In this document: positions 22,921-33,693 of the stretch, in pieces
Layout: the number at the start of each line of letters is the position of its first letter
Position numbering within the stretch: the first letter of the stretch is position 1
Assembly: GCA_028554755.1 (NCBI GenBank)
Contig: JAPTOF010000005.1
Span: 3,558,501-3,622,500, forward strand
DNA from: Cordia subcordata
Taxonomy: Eukaryota; Streptophyta; Magnoliopsida; Boraginales; Cordiaceae
DNA length: 64,000 nucleotides
Direction of reading: 5' to 3'
Notes under the pieces: generated by a model
Database searches by the model: none
What the model was told of the DNA's origin: nothing
Seen by the model: the letters and a program-made list of their open reading frames with translations, nothing else
Program-made: the position numbers and the translations under genes

Positions 22921-24369
22921 ATAGTGTATTATCCTCCGTGTATATTTGATATTATATATTTGAGTCAATCTTAAAGGAGGATAATAAAAGAATAATTAAT
23001 TTATAACCACACCAAATGATCATGTAATTGAGACAAATACAATAGTTAGTAATTATACTTCATTGCTAACAAAATATATAAAATCCATCTACTGATCTTT
23101 GTTATCTTAACACCCATATATGTACATATTTTGGCAACATATGGTGTCATTACAAAGACTTGCCAGCACATGCCCAAAATGGTGTCAAACTGCATGCATC
23201 CCTATTACTATACGATGCCATATACACCAAAAAAAAAAGGGTCTGTATGACAGCTCATTCGGATGCTTGGTAAGCAAAGACCGTTACATTACATATAGAT
23301 TTATTTATTATTATTAGACTTAACTTGCATTATATATCCTAGTAACAACAGCATTTTCATGGCTCACATCTACAATGACTCAATGTCCCTACCAAAATAC
23401 ATGTGGATAGCTATTTGCCCATGCCCTGCACAAGAGGCAAACGTAATTTTTTATTTAACAAAATAATGTCAATTGTATGATTTTCTACAAATTATTTTAA
23501 CCAAAGATTAAATAATTCTTTGAATTAATTATATATGGACATTTATGAACCTATCCCTGAAGAGAAATTTGTTTGTCGCATTTGAAGTTGCTTGCTAAAA
23601 TGGGGAGGGAAGACGAAGAAAAGATTAACTAGGGGAAAAAGAGAGATTTTTTTTTAAAATGTGTAACAAATAGAAGAGGAATCGGAGAAAAAAGATGTGT
23701 TCACCATACCCATTTGGATCGGAGAAGAAATGAATAGTATTTGTTTTACTGAAGTTACTAATATAACATGACAAGAAAATAAAATAGAAGGAAGTTAATT
23801 TAATTATCAACGCTAAGATGGGCTAATTATACATGCCAGTCTAATGACATTACATGATTTTGCTACTCCAAATACAAGAAATATATCCTTATTAAAGTTT
23901 CTCTATCTAATTACTGCAGAAGAAAGACAAATATTAAGCCAGTGAATAAGTTTTGACCCAAAAAAATACATAATTATTTTTCCTCTGCTCTTTCTCCTAT
24001 TAGACCTCTTGTTACAACCTTCGTTTCTTCACCTTTTTGATAAATACTAAGGTAATAGCCTCCCAACATGTTGAAAATATCTCACCAATTTGTGTAATAA
24101 AGTCATCATTCTCCTTTCGCATCTGTGATCTCACAAACTATTACAGTGGTGTGTTGTAATAAGTTCACATTCATTTGGACTCATGACAATTATCGTCCAC
24201 TGCTTGTGAGAGTTCAACAAATCGGCACACTTATTGCATTATAAAAAGGACCAAATAAAAACCCCAACCCCCTTTCTTTTCCTCATCAGCCAACACACAA
24301 ACATGAAAAAACTCACATCATCACTCACCTAAGCCCCAAACCCCTTTGTCCCCTTCACCAGTAACGTAT
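22921..24369. other. AT-rich intergenic region, no gene seen
   Basis: Only short unconvincing ORFs occur. No element termini were recognised apart from those annotated on either side. Confidence 0.5.
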
Positions 24370-24524
24370 AGAAAAACACAGCACACCCAAGGGCGAAGCT
24401 ATAATAGTGGTTTGTGGTGGCGTCTCTTGGTTTCTAAATTTTTTCGTTTATTTTTTCTTCTTGTAATTTAGAAATGCAATATGTATTTTGGCCACCCTTT
24501 ACAAAACAAAGAAAGCTAAAGTGG

Positions 24525-24590
24525 CTCAATGGCTAAGCGTGCCTTATTTAAACTAAGGGTTTGATGTTCAAATCTTTATGAATGCTTTTA
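24525..24590 (+). repeat. tRNA-like (SINE-type) box A / box B sequence
   Basis: 'agtggctcaatggctaagc' matches an RNA polymerase III box A. 'ttgatgttcaaatc', about 40 bp on, matches a degenerate box B. Together with a short AT-rich tail this resembles the head of a tRNA-derived SINE. Folding into a functional tRNA is not supported. Confidence 0.4.
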
Positions 24591-25560
24591 CTTTTTACTG
24601 CATTTTTTGCAAGTAGAAGCAAGTCTCTTTCACTGTTTGGTAATAAAAACTAAACAAATAATAAAAACCAAACAGACCACTCACCATCAAGTCGCCACTC
24701 ACATTCAAGGAAAAAGAAAAGGAGGTAGGGTTCTTACTTATATAATTTCAAATCACTTTGTTTTTTTACTAATTTTTAAATTCTTATAAACCACACTATT
24801 TTAAGTTTTTCATATTTATTGAATATTCAATCACCATCACAAAAGTCACAAAATCCCTCACCTCGTAAATTAGGTTAGTATTCTTTACTTTGGCTTTAGA
24901 TTTTAATTACTTTTACGCAGATGACTCGTGCTTATATAAATATTATTTATATTTGAAATTGATGAATTAGTTTACTTGCTTTTTTATTCTTTTCAATTTT
25001 AGAAAAATAGGGCTTCTCTTATTCTATTGGTTATTATAATTGTTATTAGCTCTTTTGTCATTGATCTAAACTTCAGCAAATAAGGTGTGAAAATAAACTT
25101 GATATCAAAGTGGATAAATAAAAATTTGTTGGTATTGAATGATTTTGAAAACTTATAATAATAAGTTTTATTAATATATAATATCTTATGTTCAGTTAAT
25201 TATTATTTTAAAAGTGATTATTTTATAATTTGGATTGAAAACTTGAACCAAATTATAATTTGGTACAAATATTTTTTTGCCATTCCTAATTAAGAAACCT
25301 GGTCTGCGCATACCCACACGATACACACATGTAACAGCACACACGACTCATACACTCACGCACGCATACTGGCTCACAGGAAAAGCAAGGATTTTGGTGC
25401 CTTTTTTGGGGGGTTTTTGGGTGTTTTTCAACTAATTTTCAGCAGATATTCTTTGTAGAAAAAATACATGTAAACAGCCCCAAAATCTACAAGGAAAAGA
25501 GGGATTTTTCTGGGGAATTCTAAAGCAAATTTCAGCTATACGAGTTTGACACTGATGCGC
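24591..25560. other. AT-rich intergenic region
   Basis: No gene was recognised. A 'cacac'-rich patch lies at about 25310-25380. Confidence 0.5.
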
Positions 25561-25647
25561 TTAATTTGAAGGTTCTAATTCATTACGTCCCACATGCATT
25601 CGACTCAAACGATGAGACAACCGTCCTTTATGCCGATGCCAGATCTG

Positions 25648-25672
25648 ATATATATATATATATATATATATA
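25648..25672. repeat. (TA)n microsatellite
   Basis: A pure TA run. Confidence 0.9.
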
Positions 25673-25903
25673 TGAGTAGTGGATGCCATTCTTTTACCTG
25701 ACACAGCATCCCAAACCTTTTGAATGAGTAGACTAAATAATGTACACACAACACATGTATTACATATAGCATAGCCTATACAAGCATACTTTTGTAACAC
25801 GAAGACGAAGCCTATTTGTGGAAAGCTACTTGCAAAACCCAAGTACTTACCTATGAGGAGAGCTTAGAAGAAGTTAGTGTGAACGGCACTGTGAGTTGCT
25901 AAG

Positions 25904-25913
25904 CTATTTATAG
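25904..25913 (-). promoter_or_regulatory. Orphan TATA-box candidate
   Basis: The minus strand reads CTATAAATAG in a locally GC-richer context. About 60 bp downstream comes a consensus-like 5' splice site (CATAG|GTAAGTAC, about 25852). No recognisable protein follows, so the transcript, if real, could be non-coding or the remnant of a lost gene or LTR. Confidence 0.35.
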
Positions 25914-26039
25914 AGCGCCTCCTGACATGGTGAAAAGTTATATGTTGTGACAACGGTTAGGGTTCACATCCTCTCTTCAGCGGCCAGCTTTGTAAATGCA
26001 AAACACATGTCCTACTTGTTTGCTAACAATGCATGTTTT

Positions 26040-26590
26040 TAATATTAACTATTATTATGTATGAAAAGTAAATAAATTAAATTTTTAACATTTATTCTAT
26101 CGATTAATTTATTTATAATGTTGACCTATAAATGTAAGTTGATTTATATAACTAATAAATAAATATTATTTTTAACAAAATATAAATTATTATTAAAATA
26201 TTAAACAAATTAGATGATAGATTACCTATGTAACTTGATTAAACTTTTATGTCAACAATTAAAAAAGTAAAGTGCGTGTGACTGTGTGGGAATGGGTGTA
26301 ATTGACGAGGACGAAATGGAGTTGAGATACGGGTGGAAATAGTGTGAAAACGAGTTTTATTTAGATTATGAATGCATTGTAGATTTCATTTGTGCTAAGT
26401 CAAATAATTGGCTTATCTCATGCCAATTTTTGGTCAAAGGCTTATCCCATATGTCAAATAATAGTGTATCACTAGATTTGCTCCCTACCAAAATATGCAA
26501 TTTATTCAAAGCTATATTGTATGTCTATTTCTTTTTCTTTTAATATATACCAATTAAAATATTTTACATATAATTTAAATTACTAGCATT
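26040..26590. repeat. Direct repeat, copy 1 (about 0.55 kb)
   Basis: It aligns along its full length with 26820-27355. Shared phrases, in the same order, include 'attaaacaaattagatgat', 'acgaggacgaaatgg', 'ttggcttatctcat' and 'ctaccaaaatatgca'. The copies are clearly diverged and have small indels. No coding capacity was recognised. Confidence 0.85.
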
Positions 26591-26600
26591 AAATTAATAG

Positions 26601-26634
26601 TGAGTCCCATGCGTCACATGAGAACCCGCCTAGT
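26601..26634 (+). other. Possible Helitron 3' terminus
   Basis: 'cccatgcgtcacatgag' can form a short hairpin (one mismatch). It is followed after several bases by CTAGT, then 'atata'. A hairpin 10 or so bases before CTRR is the usual 3' end of a Helitron, and plant Helitrons often carry a 'cccgtgcatcgcacggg' hairpin. It lies just after copy 1 of the direct repeat. No 5' end or helicase gene was found. Confidence 0.3.
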
Positions 26635-26819
26635 ATATACTAAATCTCTATGCCACTAACTTATACAACTACTGGTACATCTATGTATATATATAAACTT
26701 CTTTGAAAAGCTTCCTTACTTGATTTAGACAAAAAAACAAAAAATTCCTTTCAAATCTTCTAGAAATTAAAAAAGAAAAGAATTAAAACACCCTTATAAA
26801 ACTTGGATCAAAGTATAAA

Positions 26820-27355
26820 ACTTTATTTATTATAATGTGTAAAAAGTAAATAAATTAAAATCTTAACATTTATTCTTTTAATTAATTTATTTATAATGTT
26901 GATCTATAAATGGAAGTTGATTTGCATAAATAATAAATATATGATAATTTTAACATTATTATTGTTAAAATATTAAACAAATTAGATGATAAGTTACCTA
27001 TATAAATCGATGCAACTTTTACTTCATCAATTAAAAAGATGAAGTGCGTGCCACTTTGAGTGTGTGTAATGAGGACGAAATGGTACCTCGAGAGTTGAGA
27101 TGCGAGGTGGGGCAGTGTAAAAGAAATTTCATTTGGATTAGGAATGCATTGTATTGTGTCAAGTCGGATCATTGGCTTATCTCATACATTTTTTTCGGTC
27201 AAAGGTTTATCTCATACGTCAAATAAAAGTATCTCACCAGCTTTCCTTCCTACCAAAATATGCAGATGCTTCAAAGCTACATTCTATCTCTATTTTTTTC
27301 TTTTTATATATTTATCAATTAAAATATTTTATATAAAATTTACATTAATAGCATC
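26820..27355. repeat. Direct repeat, copy 2 (about 0.55 kb)
   Basis: Second copy of the unit at 26040-26590, about 230 bp downstream and in the same orientation. It lacks the hairpin and CTAGT that follow copy 1. Confidence 0.85.
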
Positions 27356-29519
27356 TATCTATCTGTATACAATACTAAAATTGTTGCTTTCTCACCCTTG
27401 ACTTTCAGGCTGCCAAACGTCCTCTTACAAAGAAGTCAAGTGTTTCTCTAATTACAACAAAAAAAATCTTATAAGAAAGAAAAAAATAAAGCATTAGATA
27501 ATGTATTTTCTGAATTTTCTAAAATGTGTTATTGTCTCATGTTCCATAGATAATTAATATAATTTTTAAAATTTTATATTCGTTGTTTTTTAGTTTTTAA
27601 AATTAAAATATTATTTTTAAAATTTTAATTTTAAATTAAATATAATTTATATATTATTACAAGCATGTAACCGAAATAATCCATTTGTTATCTAAAGAAC
27701 CCAAAATATCTTAAAGTTATTTTCATTATTTTCTTAATAGTACCTATATGACATGGATCTCAAATATTAAAATTCTAATATCTTTTTGAAATTCGAGCAT
27801 GCTATGTTCTCAGAGAAAATGATAAAAAAAAATTTTAAATTCTAATTGCATATTAATCTGTCCTAGATGTGCGTAGCATTTTAAATTGTGAGAGAACATG
27901 ATAAATAATCTTTTTAATATGTCACACATCTAGAACTTCTCAAAATAACACATTAAATTTTGAAAACAAAAAAATGATCATAATCCTTTTAGTCAGGAAA
28001 ATAACTTGGATTTAGATATCATTACTATCAATTCAAAAAAGATACTTTAGATTTAAACTTTATCGCATAAGCCTTTAAATTCCCTCCACAGTTATTCCTA
28101 TAATAATTATATCAATAACTTATAATATAGTCTATCTATTTCTTTCTACGTCTTTATCTATTTATTTATTTATATCGTCTTTATGTCAAATCTCAAATCC
28201 TACTAATGTTTATTGATCTCATGTTAACTTAGTCGTGTTTATGTTACTAATGATTCAAGTAATGGTTTAACTACTAGTAGTAGAAGAGTTTTACTTGATA
28301 TTCATCTTTCACTACCATCATAATCAACATAACACTGGGATTACATATAATCAAAAGGTTAGCAATGCCAATAAAGACATAGGACTTGCCTACCAAGTCT
28401 AGCTACTTCTTCCCATATATGTTACATAAAGACATGTGTGAGAGATCTACAAATGAGTACTTACTATTAAGATAGAGTATCTATCGAATTTGGAGGATTT
28501 AGTTTCTAAGGTTTTTTGGGAGGGAAGAGATATTAGGGAAATTAGGTGCTTAGACCTATCGGCTGAAGTAAGGATAAGAGTTTTGTTTCCTGTTTTATTT
28601 GTGATGCCAAACTTGCCCTTGACCAAATGATTTAATTGTTAAAAATGAATGGAAGTTAGCTTTAGGAATAATGAGAATTCTAAATTAAAAGCTGAAGGAC
28701 TAAAAGGCGCATTGTAAAAGTTCGGGGACCAAATTGTCCCAAAACTAATATTTAAGGGACTACTAGAAGTATTACACACATACAGAGACATATATACATA
28801 GTAAGTCAAAAAATACTGATCATTAATTTTAAATTTTTTGTGATTCTTGTCTTTTGAAAATAAATATCAATTCCACTCTTTAGTATATCTTGCCAATTGA
28901 CACGTGTATTACTAAACGAGCTACTAAAGGATGATTTGCCAATTAATAGATTAAATAAATTAGTTTTAAATAGTATAAGATAATCCATTTTTTAAACTTA
29001 AATTGTGAATTATTTCACAATTCATTCGATAAATTTTATTTATACTCTTTCATTTATATTCGTTACAAAGAAATTTTGGTCTTTATTTAGAATTAAATAT
29101 TGAGATTTAATATGTTCTGTATTTACAATAGAAATATACATGAACTTTGGGAGATAATATTTTTTTGGTAAATAGGCAAATTTGACTTTCTATGTATATT
29201 TGGTATAGAATATTTCTGAATATATATTATAGTATTTTAACTATTGTCTTTAACATAATAAATAATTAAGATTTATTATATGATAATATATTTAACTCTT
29301 GTTTTTACTTTTCATTTGGATGAATTTTATCCTTCCTTTGCTTTTTGTAATTCTTATATAAAATCCTATCTTTGAGAATTTGTCCAATTTCAAATTAGTT
29401 TATCTAAAGGTGTTTTCTATTAATCAGTTATTCTTTATACGTGTATTCTTTTATTTTTTTATTTTTTCCAATTTTAAGAAAAATTTATTTCTAATTTGAA
29501 AGAATTATCCCATGCATCA
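27356..29519. other. AT-rich intergenic region, no gene seen
   Basis: These two kilobases of AT-rich sequence show no ORF or element terminus that could be supported. Confidence 0.5.
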
Positions 29520-30794
29520 TGATATGTCTCTAAGTTGGAATCTTAAAAAAGCCCGCAAGTGCATGGGTCGTAAGTAGTATAGCGTGCAAGAATGGTGTCT
29601 AATCCACAGGGAGGTGTGAACAAGCTTGGTTCCTAAGTATATGTGTTTTGAAGAGCTACGGGAAACCTAATCTACTATCTTTTTGGATTTTTTTTTGTTT
29701 TTTTTGAATTGAATAGAGCTAAGTGTGCAAGGAAAGTAAACTACCCTAAAAGCAAGAAAAAGAAATTAAAAGGCAAGGAAAAGGGAATGGTGAAATAGAA
29801 ATCAAACTACCTAGTATAGAATTAAACACTAGTGGGAAATTTTAGGGTGTATCATACTTGTGTATTGGCTCTTTGAACACTACTTGCTAGGGTTTGAAAG
29901 ATTGCGCAAAAAAAAGTGAAATAATGTGTTTGAAACTAGCCTCCTAATTAGCTTGCTTTATTAACCTTAAAGTTTGGGTGCGAAACTATTCCTAGGTAGG
30001 CCTTCCTAGAACATAGGTCAGTTCTTATGACTTAAGGGTTTAGGTCTTGCTAAAAAGGGATACTAGATAGTGATTAATGTTCTTTATTTAGTACCTTAAG
30101 CCATTGGAAACCGAAGCATAGGTAGACTAAACAGGATCCTATTAGTTGGATTTAAAACTAAGGCTCAATTACACCTAAACACCATTTATCAACCAATATT
30201 CAATCACTACAACTATCATTAACGACAATTTAAGCTTATTCCCAAGTATGCATAAAAGATGAACTACCTAATTACTTATAGACAAGCCAATTACGAGCCT
30301 TAAAATTATGTCATAAGTTGCATACAAGGTTAATCTAGCATGCCATAATCAAAATAAGCCATAACCTAGACATATAGACATGTTTTCAGTTATGAAAATC
30401 CATGAAAAACACTAGCATGCTAAGATGAATATACTCTTGCAATAAAGCACCATTTATGAACCAATTCTCACCCTTTACTTCATGCTTCCAAGGCCATTCA
30501 TGCTCAATTCAATGTAGGCTAAAAAAGAGAACTTCATTTACGCTCATAGACTAGCATAATAGAAGCTATTAAATTAAGTCATAATAATCATACATTGCCA
30601 TTCTAACTTGTTTTCACCAGGAATAGCACTAATAGTTCAAGATTTGAAGGACAAAGCTCCCTCTCTTCTCTTTAAGCGTTAAACCCTAAGCACAACTTTG
30701 ATTTGTATCAAGATAATGCTCATTTAAGTTGAGAAACAAAGCTAAAGCATAAGGTAAAGCATACAAGCTAAAATGGAAGCAAAACCTTCTCTAA
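29520..30794 (-). repeat. Truncated Athila-type LTR
   Basis: The minus-strand 3' terminus ...GACATATCA at 29520 is followed by the shared LTR words 'cccgcaagtgcatggg', 'aatccacagggaggtgtga' and 'gttggatttaaaactaagg'. It aligns with about the first two thirds of 89-1996 and stops at 30794, exactly where the PIF/Harbinger element begins. The missing part is not found on the far side of that element. Confidence 0.7.
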
Positions 30795-31565
30795 GGGTCT
30801 GTTTGGATTGAAAAGGGAAAATTTAATAAAGGAAATGGAAAGAAAGGACTATAAAGGAAAGGAAAGGAAATAGATAATTCATGTTTGGATTGGAGTTTTT
30901 TTTGTAGGGGAAAGGGACATAAAGGATTATGAAAATCTTGTGTTTGGATTGGAATGGAAATGAGAGGAAATGATAAATTTTTTATGCAAATTCACTTACG
31001 TTCCCTTTTTCTTATTTTGTATCTAAGTTTCAATATTCTAATAATTTTTTTATTACAACTAGTTTGCTCATGACTGAAGATGACCAAGCTCATATGAATT
31101 AACTTTTTAAAGACATTGATTTTTAAAAGCATTTTTAATAATTTTTTACAATTACTTTTTATAGAGACAAAATTTTTTATAGAAGATAAAACTTTTTATA
31201 GAAGATAACCTGGCTATATCATATAAATGTTTTGAAAGAAAAATGCTTGTAGGTTAAAAATATCAACAAAATAACATAATTGCCTTGAAAGAAAAAAAAA
31301 ACTTGGCTGCTCCAGTATTTAACTGAGCAAAGATTTTCAATAAGATGTCCATGTGTTCTTAATACCTTGAACAAAATTGATGATTCGTACAATATTACAA
31401 AGGTCATCAATAACAATAGGTAATTTTATCAAGCTATTAAATATCCCATGTTATCCTATAGTTGTGTCTTGTACTAAAAATCATCAAGTCACACATAATA
31501 GTTAACCATTAGTTAGTTAGAGTCATGCACCAAAAATACCAAATCACATAACAAATACATATCCA

Positions 31566-32599
31566 TTAGTTTCCCCAAGAAGAACCAGACATGTAAAACA
31601 TAAGCAAACTCTTGCGCCTCTCCACTGGAACCCTAAGTAATGCTCTCAATTTATTAGGCCAGTGAAGGAGAAAGGCATAAGTTTTTTCCATCAAGTCATC
31701 CTCAATTTCCATCTCTTCAACAAATTGCCAAACTTCATCTTCTCTCGTAGATGTTGGTAGCTTAACTTTGAGATAAACATCATTTCCCTCTCTAAGAGCA
31801 TCAGAAACAGATAAGATAGCATCTGGAATAAACTCACCTTCAATCTTAGCAGCTGCATTAGACTTCTTGGATCTTTTGGTAGCCATTTTCTCCTTGTTCT
31901 TAGACCTAACTTCAGTAGAACTCATTGACATAGTCTGAGCATCATCATGGTAACTATTAATAGCATCTATAGTTACCTCATTAGAATTGATCATCTGGTC
32001 AATTTCATCAATAGAGTCCACACAATCTAAATCAATGCATGCATGCAAACTTTTTCTCAACTCTGAAGCAGTTTCAGCATGTTCTCATGTTGCCCTTTTT
32101 TTTCCATATAGTATGACAATCTTGTCATAGTGGACTATTGGCTTTGACATCCATTCCACAACTTTAGGCTTGACCTAACAAATTAAACATCATTATTAAT
32201 ATAGCAAATATAAAAAACATGTTGTCTATATAAAACAACCCTATATAAAGCATACCTCAATTAGCCTTTGCCAAACTTTAGGTTCAGCACTCCATATCTT
32301 GGTCATTGGACTTCAAGCAAATCCACTCATTCCATGTTGCATTAAATCAAAGGATTTTGCAAAGTTAGCTTTCATTAATTTCTAGTAATTTTTTATTTGT
32401 CTTTCTCTATTTGTATGCCAAGTTTTTTTTTTTTCATTGCTTTCATAATATTATCATAAGCTTTTGGGGTGAATGTCCCATTCACTCCATTCCCCACGTT
32501 GTGTTGATGCAAGAAAGCATCTACAAGATCCTCGTCCTTAGGTGTTGTCCATGATAAACTTTTTTCATTCTTTTCAATTTATTTCTTTTTCCTTGACAT
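31566..32599 (-). pseudogene. PIF/Harbinger ORF1: Myb/SANT-like DNA-binding protein (decayed)
   Basis: In these transposons ORF1 binds the element ends or helps the transposase enter the nucleus. The minus strand shows an N-terminal Myb/SANT-like region (about 32560-32250) with WTTPKDEDLVDAFLHQHNVGNG and NGTFTPKAYDNIMKAMKKK, then AEPKVWQRLIE, then a spacer. A conserved C-terminal part (31780-31566) has DDLMEKTYAFLLHWPNKLRA and VPVERRKSLLMFYM. An ORF of 164 codons survives from 32060. Upstream there are several in-frame stops (for example just after MSRKKK and before AETASEL) and probable frameshifts, so the full protein cannot be made. Confidence 0.8.
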
Positions 32600-33310
32600 G
32601 GCTTTAAGGATGAAAAATATACATTTTTATGTAACTAATAAAATAAATCACAATGCATAATAAAAGTTAAACAACATTACAATTAAAGCTACAAGCTCAC
32701 AAATTATCACAAGTCAATCATAAAATCAACTTACAGTACATAATAAAAATTAGGACACTACAATTAAAAAATAACTGAAGTCAAACATGGGTTGGCAACT
32801 CATACGCAAATTAAACAAAGACAATACAATTAAAAGTCAAACACATAAGATCTATCAAGATTCAATCATCAGAAATATAGTCACTCCACATCGCATTAGC
32901 AATAGTATTTCTCAAGAGCTCCTTTTGTGCTTCATACTCATCTAAGCAAGCATTTTGTTGAGAAGGGTCTTCACTTGTGAGTTCCTCATCGACCTCCGCA
33001 AGTAATTTCTCCTCGAGATCTACGCCTAATAAGTAATTATGTAAGATACAACAAGCTAAAATAGTCTTATTTTGAGTTTTAATACCATATGTTGGTTCTC
33101 CTACACTTGATATGATGGGAAACCTTTTCTTTAGAAGTCCAAATGCTCTTTCAATTGCATTACGCAAGGATACATGTGGAAGGTTGAATAACTCTTTATA
33201 ATCTTGTGGCGGATTCCTTGAATATTCTTTCAAGTGATAGTGAGCCCCTCTATATGGAGCAATAAGTCCACTTCTTAACATAAATCCAGCATCAACAAGA
33301 TAAAATTTTC

Positions 33311-33420
33311 CTATTCAACAAAAGACAAAGTTAGTTTATTATTATTATTGTTGTTGTTGTTGTTGTTGTTATTATGTAAAATGACATTATCTTGTTCTCT
33401 TCCCCTATTTAAATAATTAC
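33311..33420 (-). other. Transposase intron carrying a trinucleotide repeat
   Basis: The GT...AG borders match the reading frame on each side. The intron contains AAT/AAC-type triplet repeats ('att' and 'gtt' on the plus strand, about 33339-33375), which would encode poly-Asn if it were not spliced. Confidence 0.7.
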
Positions 33421-33669
33421 CTCGAGGAATTATAAACTTATCTTCCCTTGGTAGTGTAATTTTTATGATCCGTGAATCAGATGCAGTCTCCTCCCATCTA
33501 GGTAACACATAAGTAAACCTTAAATCAAACTTACATGCTACCAAAATATTTTGAGTAGGGTATTCTTTCCTACCAAAATATCTCTTTGGGGGATAGTTTC
33601 ACACGAACATGAGTTCATCTGTATCACCAAACAATCCTGTAATTAATCTTTTTGCATTATACAACTATA

Positions 33670-33693
33670 ATATATATATATATATATATATAA
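33670..33693. repeat. (TA)n microsatellite
   Basis: A pure TA run within the decayed transposase gene, probably in its first intron. Confidence 0.9.

Noticed and set aside
24370..24420. 'gggcgaagct' phrase similar to 'cttggcttcgccactg' at 14425
   Set aside because: This short word recurs in many plant repeats. No element boundary could be placed on it.
24525..24590. Functional tRNA gene
   Set aside because: Box A and B resemble tRNA, but no cloverleaf with matching acceptor and anticodon stems could be drawn.
25561..25842. Minus-strand ORF of 93 codons
   Set aside because: It contains a translated (TA)n microsatellite (IYIYIYIY), has no ATG at the given start and no family resemblance.
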